Origin: Lepidostoma basale
Lineage: Eukaryota > Arthropoda > Insecta > Trichoptera > Lepidostomatidae
Assembly (NCBI GenBank): GCA_022606425.2
Contig: JAHDVF020000727.1
Location: forward strand, 992,001 to 1,056,000
DNA length: 64,000 bases
Direction of reading: 5' to 3'
Below are positions 33,590 through 45,449 of this stretch, one piece after another (within the stretch, counting starts at the first letter, position 1; each line of letters starts with the position of its first letter). The notes under the pieces were generated by a model. The model had not been told where the DNA came from and searched no databases. It worked only from the letters and a program-made list of their open reading frames with translations. A program made the position numbers and the translations under genes.

Positions 33590-33895
33590 CTTTGTCTTCT
33601 TTCTCGTGGTTTAGGTTATATGACTTGTTTGTGACGGTGAATTGTCCTGGGATGGTGATGTCAAGCATTCCCTCCGTCTCTTTGGCGGCCTCCCTGATGG
33701 TCTCTTGCTGCGGGGTTTTTCATTTTTCACAATTTTCACAAGTCACGATCTTCGTGTAGTAGAGTGGCGAGGGCTATGACTGCCACAACACGATGCGTTC
33801 CATTAAAAAAAAGTCTTGAATCTTCCATGCGATCCACATGATCTTTCCAAAAGCGCCTTCTGATTTTCCCCACCTCAATATGTCTTCAAAAAATT
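33590..33895 (-). mobile_element. LINE 3' tail fragment
   Basis: Minus strand: VGKIRRRFWKDHVDRMED.., later REAAKETEGMLDITIPGQF. It lies just upstream (5') of the ALKBH2 start, probably limiting that promoter to under 100 bp. Confidence 0.6.
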
Positions 33896-33899
33896 AAAG

Positions 33900-34290
33900 G
33901 ATACACCAGCCCAGATTGGTTTGCAGGTCAATGCACATAAGACCAAGTGGATGATTGTTTCCAGGAGTAATAATAGCCTAGTCTCACCACTGAGAGATAT
34001 TTGCTTGGAGGTAGATAAAATTGAGCAAGTCAGAGAGTTCACTTATCTCGGTACGGTCATGACGGAAACCAACGGTATGCACGCGGAGTTGGAACACAGA
34101 GTTCAAAAAGGCCTACGAGCTGCAGCCTCGTTGCGAACGTTTCTAAAGTCCAAGCTTGTATCCAGCAACACCTAGCTGCGAATTTATAACACCATCATCA
34201 AGCCAGTCTGGTTCTGGTACATATGGTTCTGAGTCGTGGACAATGACTCTAAAATAACAACAATGAATCTACTGGTTTGAGAATAGAATA
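33900..34290 (+). pseudogene. LINE reverse-transcriptase fragment
   Basis: Reads LQVNAHKTKWMIVSRSN, then EVDKIEQVREFTYLGTVMTE, ELEHRVQKGLRAAASL and RIYNTIIKPV. This is the thumb region after the RT active site in non-LTR elements, with stops at 34173 and beyond. Confidence 0.8.
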
Positions 34291-34689
34291 CTTAGAATGA
34301 TCCTGGGACCCAGACCCGGCCATAGGAAGTAAAGTATAGTAAACTATGTCTTCAACACTACAGACATATCTTATAGTCTCATTTCTGATCCGATCTCTGA
34401 GTTTCTGCCTGCGATGGAGCGAAACTGCTTCTTGAAATAAAACTTAAAAATTTTGTACTCTCGATGTGGCATTTTTTTACTTGGGTAAGAATATTAAAAC
34501 TCTTGTAAATTAAACAATAAAATACGTATGTTTAAAAATCAATTGCCATAATAATAAAACAATGCGACGTTGTAAAATCGGTGATGAAATTTGCATATTG
34601 CATTTTGTACTTAAATTGTACCAGTGTATTTTGGTTATTAACACCAATACCGAAGACTTGAGGCGAGCTAGAGTTGACAGGGAACTGTT

Positions 34690-34965
34690 GTCAACTATCA
34701 AGGTTCGGAAGACTTCACATCTGGGTCATGTACTGCGTGGGGAAAAATACCACCTTCTCTAACTAATATTGAACGGGACAATTGAGGGATGCCAAGGCCC
34801 GGTAGGAGACAGATGTCCTGGCTGCGAAACATAAGGGAGTGGACCGGCATCCGAAGTGTGGAGGAGCTGTTCCTAACGGCGCAGGACAGGGGCAGGTTCG
34901 TCAAGATGATCTCCAACGTTGGGGGCACCCGACAGGGCACTTGAAGAAGAAGAAGAAGTGTATTT
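34690..34965 (+). mobile_element. LINE 3' tail fragment
   Basis: KVRKTSHLGHVLRGEKYHLL, then in another frame PGRRQMSWLRNIREWTGI and LFLTAQDRGRFVKMISN, ending GAAGAAGAAGAAG. It is probably the same element as 33900-34290 with an internal gap. Confidence 0.7.
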
Positions 34966-35530
34966 TAATTCCACTTCGCAAGAGGCAGCAAATTCTGCAC
35001 AAACAGGCCTCCAACCAGTTTAAGAAGAAGAAAAGGATTTGAATTAAACGTGTATTTTAAGTAACCTTGCCAACGTGTATTTTAAGTAAATGTAGACTCT
35101 GCCAACAGTTACAAATATGGTTTATTGAATTTACAACTAAAAGTATATTATTACTTCAATATGTATATAATATGTATATAAAATAACGAATTGATTTTTT
35201 GACGTGTATATTATATACGAGTATATAAAAAAATAAACAGAAAAAACGTTGACAAGTAATACATTGTAGAATTCACGTAACAATAAAATGGGGTGTCATA
35301 AGAATCAATGATAAAGAAATTGTAAACTGTAATTAGGTTTATAAAAAATATAGCTCGGTTTTCGAGAAGTGTAAAGAATTTATTTATTTATAGATATAAA
35401 ATAATAAAACACCTTATTTATTTAACTTATTATATTGCCCTGATAGAGCTTGGGTACCAGCGAAACTAGTTTAAAATGTCTAACCACAAAGTAAGAACTT
35501 CATATGAATATAAAATAAATTATATTAAAA
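34966..35530. other. AT-rich stretch, no gene
   Basis: Nothing recognised except a short SINE-body match at 35268-35320 (GTAGAATTCACGTAACAATA). Confidence 0.45.
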
Positions 35531-35539
35531 ATTATTTTA

Positions 35540-35690
35540 AATACCAGTCTGTCGATGCCAGCGAGCCTGGCGAAACCGGTCGCTGTCGAAATAAAGACAA
35601 ATGTGGAAGTAGTTAAAAAACATTGTTTTATTTAATTATTATTTAAAATGAACTTCCATCAAGAGATTTCAGAAAAATCATTTGATTATC
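35540..35690 (+). repeat. Hammerhead-like repeat, family P1 reference copy
   Basis: CAGTCTGTCGATG, hairpin GCCAG-CGAG-CCTGGC, GAA-ACCGGT-C, then GCTGTCGAAATAAAGAC, AATGTGGAAGTAGTT and a tail ending AACTTCCATCAAGAGATTTC. The same landmarks occur at 2560, 26800-26960, 27420 and 48720-48870. Confidence 0.65.
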
Positions 35691-36187
35691 TTAAAAATAA
35701 TGTGACTTCATATCTATTTTTTTTATTTAAATTATCAATTATAGACATGTAATATCTGCACATTTCGACTGAAGCTGACCTGGTAATACTCGTATGAGAT
35801 TATACTTAATATCTTGACATTATTTTATTTATTTAAAAACTTCTACGGAAAAATATTTTATATGAATAATCGTTACTCTCGAGATAAATTTCTAAGAAAA
35901 TCAATAACGCATACCGTTTCCCCGCGGACGCATTGAGAAACAAAGACCAGAGAAAAATGTTGCAACTACTTGGCTTAAATAAACAGGACATTCTTTATTA
36001 ACCGCTAATGTGTAAAAAGGATGAGAGTGCATTTTTGGACGATGAGTGATAGCAATTTGAAGAATGACGAAGTGAACGAGGAAAGTGGGTTTTTACAGGA
36101 AAACCAAATATTCGTAAAAAACACACATAGTAAGAAGATTCTACGAAAAGGAATTCACAATAAACAAAAATTAATTTCTCGTCAGCT

Positions 36188-37731
36188 TTAACCGTCGCGT
36201 TGCCATGTGGTCAATTGAGTTTCCACTGCCAATTTAAAGTTGATTTTTTTAACCCTTAACGTACCGTGTTCAAAACAAAACGCTCGCTCCCATGTGGTAA
36301 ATTCAGTTTACCGCTAACTTTATCTAAATATCAAGCATATGACTCGATGAATCAAAATTTAATTTATGTCATCTTGTAGGGAATTTCATTAGGAATAGAT
36401 CGATATCTATAACATACATGGATTATTTGAAAAACATATCATTATTAATTTTTTTCTGGAACCATGCGATTTCTGATATGGAATGCGTCACAGCATACGA
36501 GCAACTGGACACCAAGTATAAACTTGTCTGCGCGCCACGGCCGGCGGGGCGATGATAAAGGCACCTAGGCAAAATGTATAGTACGTTCAAGACAACGAGT
36601 ACGTATTAATATTTGTCCCTTTTGGTAAAGTGTTAATATTTTCACAGTTCTGATATTATTAAGTTGCGTGCTGCGTTTCCGTCCACAGTCGGTATTATTA
36701 CGTACCTATGAGAAAAGGCCAAAGATATAATTTATAATACGTTCAAAACAGCGAGTAAGTATTTGTCACTTTTGATAAAGTTGTAAATATTAGCAAAACA
36801 ATTCTACCTTAACACGAATGAAGGTGAGGGCAGTCTTAGAAAATATTTTTTTTTGGGATGAAGGAAGTAATTTTTTGCTGTTTTTTTATTACGAAATATT
36901 GAGAACACTTCAACGGAGGATTACAATTTTTTTTATAATATTAGGGTCCACAGGTTTTAAGAAAATCAACTTTAAATTGGCAGTGGAAACTCAATTGACC
37001 ACATGGCAACGCGACGGTTAAAACCTATGGACCCTAATATTATAAAATAAATTGTAATCCTCCATTGAAGTGTTCTCAATATTTCGTAATAAAAAAAAAG
37101 CAAAAAATTACTTCCTTCATCCCAAAAAAAATTTTTTTCTAAGACTGCCCTCACCTTCATTCGTGTTAAGGTAGAATTTGTTTTGCTAATATTTACAACT
37201 TTATCAAAAGTGACAAATACTTACTCGCTGTTTTGAACGTATTATAAATTATATGTTTGACCTTTTCATAGGTACGTAATAATACCGACTGTCGACGGAA
37301 ACGCAGCACGCAACTTAATAATATCAGTACTGTGAAAATATTAACACTTTACCAAAAGGGACAAATATTAATACGTACTCGTTGTCTTGAACGTACTATA
37401 CATTTTGCCTAGGTGCCTTTATCATACGTAAAATCTCGTAAAGTCTCGCCCCGCGGCGCGAGCGCGGGACAAGTTTATACTTGGTGTCCAGTTGCTCGTA
37501 TGCTGTGACGCATTCCATATCAGAAATCGCATGGTTCCAGAAAAAAATTAATAACGATATGTTTTTCAAATAATCCATGTATGTTATAGATATCGATCTA
37601 TTCCTAATGAAATTCCCTACAAGATGACATAAATTAAATTTTGATTCATCGATTCATATGCTTGATATTTAGATAAAGTTAGCGGTAGCGGAGCGAGCGT
37701 TTTGTTTTGAACACGGTACGTTAAGGGTTAA
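36188..37731. mobile_element. TTAA-segmented palindrome, piggyBac-like foldback
   Basis: Five TTAA sites (36188, 36249, 36957, 37018 and 37728) separate four modules. A (36192-36248, 57 bp) starts CCGTCGCGTTGCC. B (36253-36956, 704 bp) starts CCCTTAACGTACCG. A' (36961-37017, 57 bp) is the reverse complement of A. B' (37022-37727, 706 bp) is the reverse complement of B. The B arms differ at scattered bases and by indels (for example an 18-bp block near 36290), so this is not a simple assembly mirror. TTAA at every junction and CCC/CCG ends point to piggyBac-type transposition. No transposase domain was recognised. Short frames in the arms (..NHAISDMECVTAYEQLD) have no match I know. Confidence 0.75.
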
Positions 37732-37796
37732 CTGGAACCAGCGAACCTCGTTATCTGAGCTAGTGCTATTTTTATTATTATTTTGTTAAATAGCTC

Positions 37797-38346
37797 ATTA
37801 TTGGTGCACTTAAAGTTGTCATCGCAAACAAAAACCTATCCAAAAAAGCTAAAATGGCAGTGCACAATGGTGTTCTTCTACCGACCCTTATGTATGGAAG
37901 CGAAGCATGAAACTGGCAAAAGAAGGATGAAAGTAGAATAATTGCAGTACAAATGAGATCTTTTAGACAAATGTATGATAGAGTGTCGAATGAAAATATA
38001 AGAAGTGAATGCGGTGCGAATGATGGTGTTATGAACAAAATAATGAAAGGATCATAAAAAAGGTTTGGACATATGGAATGAATGAATGAAGAAAGAATGG
38101 TAAAAAAATTATATTTTAACGATGTAAATAGAATTAGAAATACAGGAAGACCGAGGAAAACGTGGCACAATCAAATAAATCAAATATTGAAAGTCGGCCA
38201 CGTGAGGAGTCCGAGAAATCAACGCGCGTGCATGACACGATGTATGAATGTTGAGGAAGCGAGAGAAATATGTCAGGAAAGAAAAGTGTGGCAGTCCATT
38301 ATTTCTGCCTACCCTTTCAGGGAGACGGCGTGATGGTTAGTTAGTT
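37797..38346 (+). mobile_element. GTTA-tail LINE, longest copy
   Basis: Reads AKMAVHNGVLLPTLMYGSEA, then [74 protein letters not shown] and SIISAYPF, and ends GATGGTTAGTTAGTTAG. Stops and shifts are present. Confidence 0.85.
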
Positions 38347-38470
38347 AGCTATTATATTGGATCTCATGACATGTGATAGGTATCTAATCTATCGCTATTT
38401 TATTGTCCCGTGCATTCTATACCAAAGACAATATGAGAATCATGATTGGCATCACATGTACAATTTATAA
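38347..38470 (-). mobile_element. SINE tail fragment
   Basis: GACATGTGATAGGTATC..ATCTATCGCTATTTTATTG matches the 3' body of the SINE at 58137-58322. The tRNA head is missing. It begins right at the LINE tail. Confidence 0.6.
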
Positions 38471-38897
38471 AATATAAATAAATAAAACAAAACTAGCCCA
38501 ATTTATATTACTTTCAAATATACTGACTCAATCTTTTCACAAAGCTAATTTCTAGTTCACAATTTTGTATCATAATGTTTTAATTCAATCACTAGCCATA
38601 ATTTAAAAAATATTTCGCTGTATTTATGACCAAATCTTTTTATTACCTTCATAGTAATTTGCTTTTCGTATCTTGCTAAATAGAGAAGAAACTGAGAAAA
38701 CGTAACTACTGCCACTTGAACGATTGCATACAATTCAATATTAAAAGTCTCCAGTATAAATTTCTTATTTTTGGTCCGACCAGTTTCGGGAGTTTTTAGT
38801 CATGATAGGATTTCTGCAAAATATGTATAAAAAAATAAGAAAATACTCTAGAATTCAACTAAACATTGTTATCAGATTTCTTATTTGATGTATTCAC

Positions 38898-39122
38898 CTA
38901 TTTAATGGCAAGGAAGATTGCCTCCACGTATGGAGTTACTATAACACCCGGTGTCCTTGGAAACGACACAAAGTCGACCATACCTTCCACCACAATGGCA
39001 AGTGAAATATGAGAAAAAAGACCGTTTTTGACACCATTTCTGCGATCTATCAATTTATTTGAAGATACCTCTATGTTAGGTGTTACATAAACGATAACTG
39101 GAAAAGCCACAAAATCAGCCAA
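38898..39122 (-). other. Short frame with an internal duplication, unknown
   Basis: A 74-residue frame in which MADFVAFPVIVYVTPNIE is echoed by MVDFVSFPRTPGVIVTPYVE about 45 residues later. I do not recognise it. It abuts the satellite at 39.2 kb and may be part of an older repeat. Coding status is unproven. Confidence 0.25.
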
Positions 39123-39189
39123 ACATTGAATAACCGTATCGACAAAAGAAAGAGGAGAGAAAAGGACTTGCCATTGACAAGAAAATGAA

Positions 39190-39690
39190 GATTTGATGCA
39201 CCCACCTATTAGATGGGTCCATCCACCTATTAATGTATTTCCATATTTGGTTAATACACCTATTTGATGTATTCACATATTTTATTTATACACTTATTTG
39301 ATGTATTCACCTATTTGATGTATTCACCTATTATATGAATTCACCTATGTGGTGTATCCAACTGTTAGATAGGTCCATCCACCTATTAATGTATCCGCAT
39401 ATTTGTTTAATACACCTATTTGATGTATTCACATGTTTAATTAATATAATTATTTTATGTATTCACCTATTTGATGTATTCACCTATTATATGGATTCAC
39501 CTATTTGGTGCATCCAACTGTTAGATAGGTCCATCCACCTATTAATGTATTCGCTTATTTGATTCATTCACCTATTTAATATTTTCACCTATTTGATGTA
39601 TTTACCGGTTAGATAGGTCTATCCACTTATTAATGTATTCGCATAATACACATATTTATTTTATACAGCTATTTGATGTATTCACAAAAG
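39190..39690 (+). repeat. Satellite with 17-bp monomers and ~157-bp higher-order unit
   Basis: Built from variants of CACCTATTTGATGTATT. The marker GGTCCATCCACCTATTAATG recurs near 39216, 39372 and 39529 (spacing 156-157), with a weaker one near 39618. This gives a higher-order repeat of about three units. Confidence 0.8.
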
Positions 39691-40365
39691 ATTAAAGTCT
39701 CTCCGAATATATAAAGGAGAAGAAATCATACAAACCGAATCCGTCAATTTATGCTGTTATACAAAAGTTACAATTCATCACCAGGAATGCATAAACAGTT
39801 TACATCCATCTAGTACTTAAACGTCAGTAAGTAGTGACTACAATCTTAATGAAGTAGGTGTGAAATTGTCACATAAACTCGTCAGCAAAAATAAAAATTA
39901 TTTTTATTGTGTTTTCCAGAAGCATTGATCGACGTACTGAGAATTATTATCGGCTGGAATTCCTTGGACTTTGTTATTACAATGACTAATACCAAATGAT
40001 TTATTATATGATATTAAGAAATAAACAATTGATTATTTAAATGAAATTTAAACACGATTTGATCACGTGATTTTAAAGACTGATAAGAAATATATAAAAA
40101 TATCAAATTATTACCATTTTCACCCAGAAAATAAATTAATCATTTACCAAGAAAACAAGTGGGCAACAGAAAACAAATGTTCTTATTAATAAAACAAGTG
40201 GCAGTCTCATAATACAAAGGTTTGATTCAGTTAAATGATTTACATATAATTTATCATTGAATAATTGCTAATTATTTTGCAATTCACAGGTAGGTAATAA
40301 GTAAAAGTAGGTAAACTGGTGTAATGTATTGTACAATGTAAATATGATGTATTCATTAAATAATC
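39691..40365. other. No gene seen
   Basis: AT-rich with no recognised repeats or conserved frames. Confidence 0.4.
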
Positions 40366-40703
40366 CATTGTTTTGGCCGAAACACTGTGAAACCCTAACA
40401 TTTTAAACTGTAAAATTAAATAACTTTGTTTTTTGTATCCCAATTGTATTTTATTTTACGCGACAGCTGTTTCATTAACCTATGTTGACATCATCAGGTG
40501 TTACAATAATGTATCAAATGTCAATTTTTTGTGATTTTTCGAATCTGTATGTGTATTTGTTCCTATGTTAATTTGAATAATTTCTTTGATATAATTTGGA
40601 AGTTCTCGCTGAAATTGAGTTAGGTACCTAAATATTTTAATTAGAAGAACGGTTAGTTACTATTTATAGGAGAAAATATTAAAGGCGGAAAATATAATAA
40701 TAA

Positions 40704-40734
<31 letters not shown>

Positions 40735-40930
40735 CAGTAATTGGAAGGAACAATTACACATAGTATAGAGTCAAAAACGATGAAACATAATAAATTAAAA
40801 ACGATAAACAATAACAGGAAGTACATAGATTACATCAAAAGGACAGGTGACAAAAGTTGAAGGTTGTTTTATTATTTTTTAGCTAGATTGTACAGGGGAA
40901 AAGTATTTAATGTACTATATACTAATGGGA
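40366..40930 (-). repeat. Family P3 retroelement 3' region, fullest copy
   Basis: Minus strand order: a 5' stretch matching 30700-31000; an (ATT)n microsatellite; a frame ELPNYIKEIIQINIGTN.. ending in a stop within TTATTGTAACAC; then CTGATGA (40497-40491), hairpin, GAAAC (40473-40469), AGCTGTCGCG; and the tail to CCAAAACAATGG. The stop codon overlaps the strand upstream of the hammerhead core. Presumably a Penelope-like or other non-LTR element; no domain confirms this. Confidence 0.6.
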
Positions 40931-41134
40931 AAAAGAAGGAATTAGGTTATTTATAACATTTTGTTTATATTTTTTGGCCTTTTTCTTAATTTTCTAATAT
41001 CTTTAATTTTTGAGGATTATTTGCTATATGTAAAAATGTTGTGTTTTTGGTCTCAAAATGATGGTCAAAATTCATACAATGATTGGCCATCTCCGAAAAT
41101 ATGTTTCTGTTTTTTTCATTCAATATTATTATGT

Positions 41135-41630
41135 GAAACAAACATGCCTGTAAAACTAATAGGAAAAGTATACCAGACTATTGTCAGACCTGCAATTATG
41201 TACGGCTCCGAGTGTTGGACAATATACAGTGGCTTCACTAGGCAACTGGAAACGGCAGAAATGCGAATGCTTAGGTGTTCCGCTGGGGTATCGCTGAGAG
41301 ACAAAATAAAAAGTTCACGCATTCGGGGTGGTCTGGGAGTTACGGATATCAATAGAAATTGAAGAAAGGCAGATGAGATGGTACGGGCATATAAAACGGA
41401 GACCACCAGATCACACAGTAAATAGAGCTTTGTCTGTGAATCTTCCTCGTCAACCATCCAGAGGAAGACCTAGGAACAAGTGGATAATTAAGTGCAATAG
41501 CGTCTTGCAGAGAAATGGCTTGAGTGAAGGCGATACTCAGAACTGTAAGAAGTACAGCCTGAGATCGAGAAGAGCCGACCCCAACAGTCAACACAGACAA
41601 TGAGTTGGAATAACACCAGGAAGAAGAAGT
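41135..41630 (+). mobile_element. LINE 3' tail (type C)
   Basis: Reads MPVKLIGKVYQTIVRPAIMY, then GSECWTIYSGFTRQLETAEM, MLRCSAGVSLRDKIKSSRIR, a frameshift near 41345, RQMRWYGHIKRR and QPSRGRPRNKWI. Ends with an AGAAGAAG run. Confidence 0.85.
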
Positions 41631-42004
41631 AGAAGATTCACTATGTTTTTTCATTTAAAATTTAATTTAAAATTTGTCTTAGTAACATCGATTATTTATA
41701 TTTTAGTAAAGTAATAGCCTTTTTGTTAGTCGTTTCTTATTTATTATTATTATCGATTTTCCAGTCTTCCGAGGGGTTTCGCGCTTTTCTTTGTTGTTTA
41801 AAAATATGCTTTATTATTCTCCCTAAATATTATACATCAGGGGTAGTCAACAAGTCGATCGAGAAGCCAATTTTGATAGATCGTTCGTTATGACTTCACG
41901 TACTGAAACACAGTATTGAATCGCACTAAAATACTCCCCTCTTCCCAATTAGACAACAAGTCGATGGCAAATGATTTTTGATAAACAGAAGATCTATATA
42001 GTAT

Positions 42005-42320
42005 ATAGGGTATTTTTTTTAGAGGTTTGGTTTTTGAACTGGCAACTTTGTTTCTACAGACTGTCAATTTGACAGTTGAGAGTTGATTTATAGTCAGAAC
42101 GTTTTGCCATTTCACCCAGTTGCTCGATAAAGGTGTCAAAAATTTGACTTCACGATTGCGCTTCATTCGAGCTAGCCGTGGCGCTCATATGGCCGAAATC
42201 ATATTTAAACAATAATGGAATAAAATTATCTATTGAATAAATCCAATATCATAGACATTAACATTATTTTAATGTGTTTTTTTCATTTTGAATTTGTATA
42301 CCTCTAAAAAAAACACCTTT
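42005..42320. mobile_element. MITE-like element with T-rich inverted ends
   Basis: The left end ATAGGGTATTTTTTTTAGAG and right end CTCTAAAAAAAACACCTTTA are near-perfect inverted repeats with TA nearby. The interior is non-coding with GTCAATTTGACAG. It is probably a Tc1/mariner-class MITE. Confidence 0.5.
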
Positions 42321-42424
42321 ATATAGGAAAAAAGTTTTGAGAAAATATTATGAAATAATTGAATAAAAACTATAAAATATTATTATAGTAAAAATGTAAA
42401 AACACCATTTGCAATATTAGTGAG

Positions 42425-42712
42425 ATTCTGTTAATCTCAACACCCACGGACGGCTGGTCATGTAGAAATAATGCGAGATGACAGAACACCGAAGATTATG
42501 TCCAGATGGGTGCCTTGCGAAAAGAGACCTAGAGGCATATCATGAAAAATATGGGCGAACTGCGTCGAAGACGATTGGAGGATATTGGGAAGAGAGGAGT
42601 GGAGAATCGAGAGAGATGGTCAGGGGTAGGAGTCAGTGGATAGTTGTGAAGGAGGGCAAACGCACACTGGGACGAAGCGCAGAGAAAAGTAAGAAGAATA
42701 ATTTAATAAAAT
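42425..42712 (+). mobile_element. LINE 3' tail fragment
   Basis: Reads AGHVEIMRDDRTPKIMSRWV and PCEKRPRGISWKIWANCVED, then GQTHTGTKRREK. The GHVxR..K.GRP..W and AKTHLGLKRRE pattern is that of a non-LTR ORF end. Confidence 0.65.
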
Positions 42713-42718
42713 AAAATT

Positions 42719-43203
42719 TAACTAACTAACTAACCATCGAGCCGTCTTCCCGAAGGGGTAGGCAGAATAAATTGACTGCCACACTTTTCTTTCCAGACAT
42801 ATTTCTCTTGATTCCTCAACATTCATACATCGTGTCATGCACGCGCGTCGATTTCTCTGACTCCTCACATGGCCGATATTCAATATTTGATTTATTTGAT
42901 CGTACCACGTTTTCCTCGGTCTTCCCCTATTTCTGGTTCCATTTACATCGTTAACATATAATTTTTTACCATTCTTTCTTCATTCATTCTTTCCATATGT
43001 CCAAACCATCTTAATGATCCTTTCATTATTTTGTTCAAACACCATCATTCGCACCGCATTCACTTCTTATATTTTCATTCGACACTCTATCATACACAGA
43101 GTATCCACACACTCGTCTAAAAGATCTCATTTCTACTGTATTTATTCTACTTTCATCCTTCTTTTGCCAGTTCCATGCTTCGCTTCCATACATAAGGGTC
43201 GAT
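42719..43203 (-). mobile_element. GTTA-tail LINE, long copy
   Basis: Starts AACTAACTAACTAACCATCG, the reverse complement of the (GTTA)n tail, and runs back to the antisense of MYGSEAWNWQKKDESR near 43190. Antisense of 37870-38346. Confidence 0.85.
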
Positions 43204-43636
43204 ATTATTTATTCACATCAAATTTAACTTTTTATCAAAATTATTATATTATGAAAGCATTTTGGTAAAATCGTGTGTTATGCAATATTTTGCAATCTTC
43301 TGGGAAATAAATGCGACTCGCAGTCTAACAAATAAAATCGATTTCTGAACCAGACGTTATTTCGTTTCATGCAGCAAAAAAATCGTGTAGCACAAAAATT
43401 GCGTGCGTTTTGTGAATGTATATTTGTAAGTGATACTTGTTTTAATGCATTAATGCATACGTAATGTCTTTGCTTATGAATTAAACAAAACAATATTTAG
43501 TAGTATGAAGCCGTTTAAAAAATGATGAGTTCGTTAAAAGTGTCGTCAGCAAGTCTCCTGTAAACGTGTGTATATCATTCTATTCTTTTTTTGAATTTTG
43601 TATATCTTATGTTTTTTTACAAAAGTTAAGTTGATA

Positions 43637-44917
43637 TTAGGTCCTTACATATGAAATTGGCGTTTTGCCGTACTAGCAAATTTGATCTCAAATATCTTCT
43701 CTTTGGTTAGGAATTCCAAATTCAAATTTATACAGCTATTTACTCAAGTATTTGTGTTTTGAAAATTATAATTCATTTGTTTTTTCCTCAATTGTTTTTT
43801 TTCTTTGCGTCACTCAGTTTACAAAATGGAAAACTTGAAATATCGCGTTATTTACGAGTACGAGTTCCACCGTGGCACCAGTGCTGCAGAAACGGCTCGA
43901 AGGATTAATGATGTGTATGGCGACGGTGCCGCAAAAGAAAACACAGTGCGTTTTTGGTTCCAACGTTTTCGTTCTGGAAATTTCGACCTGCAGAACAAGC
44001 CCCGTGGAGGGCCGGAGACCAAAGTTGATAATGATGATTTGAAGGCTATTGTGGAAGCGGATCCATCGCAAACCACGTCCGAGTTAGCTGCAGGCTGCGG
44101 TGTTAGTGATAAAACTGTTTTAATCCACTTGAAGCAAATTGGGAAGGTGAAAAAGCTTGAAAGGTGGGTACCTCACGAATTGAGTGAAGCAAATCAACAA
44201 ACGCGCGTTGACTGCTGCGTTGCATTACTCAACCGGCACAATAATGAAGGATTTTGAATCGAATCATTACCTGTGATGAAAAGTGGATCCTGTATGATAA
44301 TCGGAAGCGCTCATCGCAATGGCTGAACCCTGCCGAACCAGCCAAACCATGCCCCAAGCGAAAATTGACTCCAAAAAGTTACTTGTGAGCGTTTGGTGGA
44401 CTAGTGCTGGTGTCGTTCACTACAGCTTTCTTAAATCTGGCCAGACGATTACGGCAGATGTCTATTGTCAGCAACTGCAAACCATGATGGAAAAGCTAGC
44501 TGCTAAATAACCGAGGCTGGTTAATCGCTCTAGGCCACTGCTGCTTCATGATAACGCTAGACCACACACTGCAACACGGCTACCAAATAAGAAGAGCTTC
44601 GATTGGAATGTCTAAGACATCCACCGTACTCTCCGGACCTTGCCCCAACAGATTACTATTTTTTTCGAAATTTGGATAACTTCTTGCAAGGGAAAAAATT
44701 CAACTCCGATGGGGCAGTCCAAACCGACTTCAAAGATTTTATTGATTCCCGTCCGAGTGGTTTTTTTAGTAAAGGGATCGATGAACTACCTATGAGATGG
44801 CAAAAGTGCATCGACAGCAATGGTACATACTTTAATTAAATAAATATATTATATTTAAAAAAAATCAACTTTATGTTCCTCCCATATAAAACGCCAATTT
44901 CATATGTAAGGACCTAA
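43637..44917 (+). mobile_element. Mariner (cecropia-like), complete but dead
   Basis: 1281 bp between TA duplications. The inverted repeats start TTAGGTCCTTACATATGAAA and the right end mirrors them through GGACCTAA. Length, ends and the transposase type (next entry) place it in mariner. Confidence 0.93.
43826..44839 (+). pseudogene. Cecropia-type mariner transposase pseudogene
   Basis: The first frame (MENLKYRVIYEYEFHRGTSA .. WVPHELSEANQQTRVDCC) is the HTH region. A lost T near 44251 breaks it just before ITCDEKWILYDN. A lost A near 44376 breaks it again (KLTPKKLLVSVWW). A TAA at 44508 replaces a sense codon before the LLHDNARPHTA box. A further shift near 44612 precedes HPPYSPDLAPTDYYFF. 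All three catalytic Asp contexts remain readable but no single frame joins them. Confidence 0.88.
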
Positions 44918-45124
44918 TAGTATACATCCGAATTAAGAGTTTTGTGTATATGAGAATCTTGTCTCAGATAGATGCATAATACATGTGATATAGAATATAT
45001 CACTTATAAGAATATAAACAATTTGAATAATTAATACGATGCTTTTAAGAAGTTTTATTGTATTTAATGTGAATGGGACATTTCACCTGTTTCAGTAATC
45101 CCTTAGATAGGAGAAACATGTCTT

Positions 45125-45385
45125 CTTGTTCTTCTTCTTCAATGGCCCTATAGCCCATATCGAGCCTTAGCCTTCATATTCTTCGCCTCCAACTCATGCT
45201 GTCCTCTGCTTCGAATTTCCAATTTGACACTCGTAACAGTTTCGCTGCATCTCTCCCTACTTCATTCTTCCACCGTAGCCTTAGTCGTCCAATTGGTCTT
45301 CTACCACCTGGGTGGCACTCCAGCATCCTATTTGGGATTCGCGATTGGCCCATCTCAGTCTATTCAGTCTGACCAGGCGAAACAT
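45125..45385 (-). mobile_element. LINE 3' tail fragment (antisense)
   Basis: TTCTTCTTCTTCAATGGCCC.., CGCCTCCAACTCATGCTGTC, CCACCTGGGTGGCACTCCAG, CCCATCTCAGTCTATTCAG. Same class as 6232-6480 and 58795-59065. Confidence 0.65.
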
Positions 45386-45449
45386 GTCATTTACTAAAAT
45401 ATAAATTAACTTCTAGAAAACAGACGTTTTCATTCGTTTATTTAGAAAG

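Noticed and set aside
36818..37160. Two similar 62-67 residue frames on opposite strands
   Set aside because: They are the two arms of the TTAA palindrome read from opposite strands, not two genes.
39190..39690. CRISPR-like array
   Set aside because: Monomers are contiguous and diverged with no spacers; this is a eukaryotic satellite.
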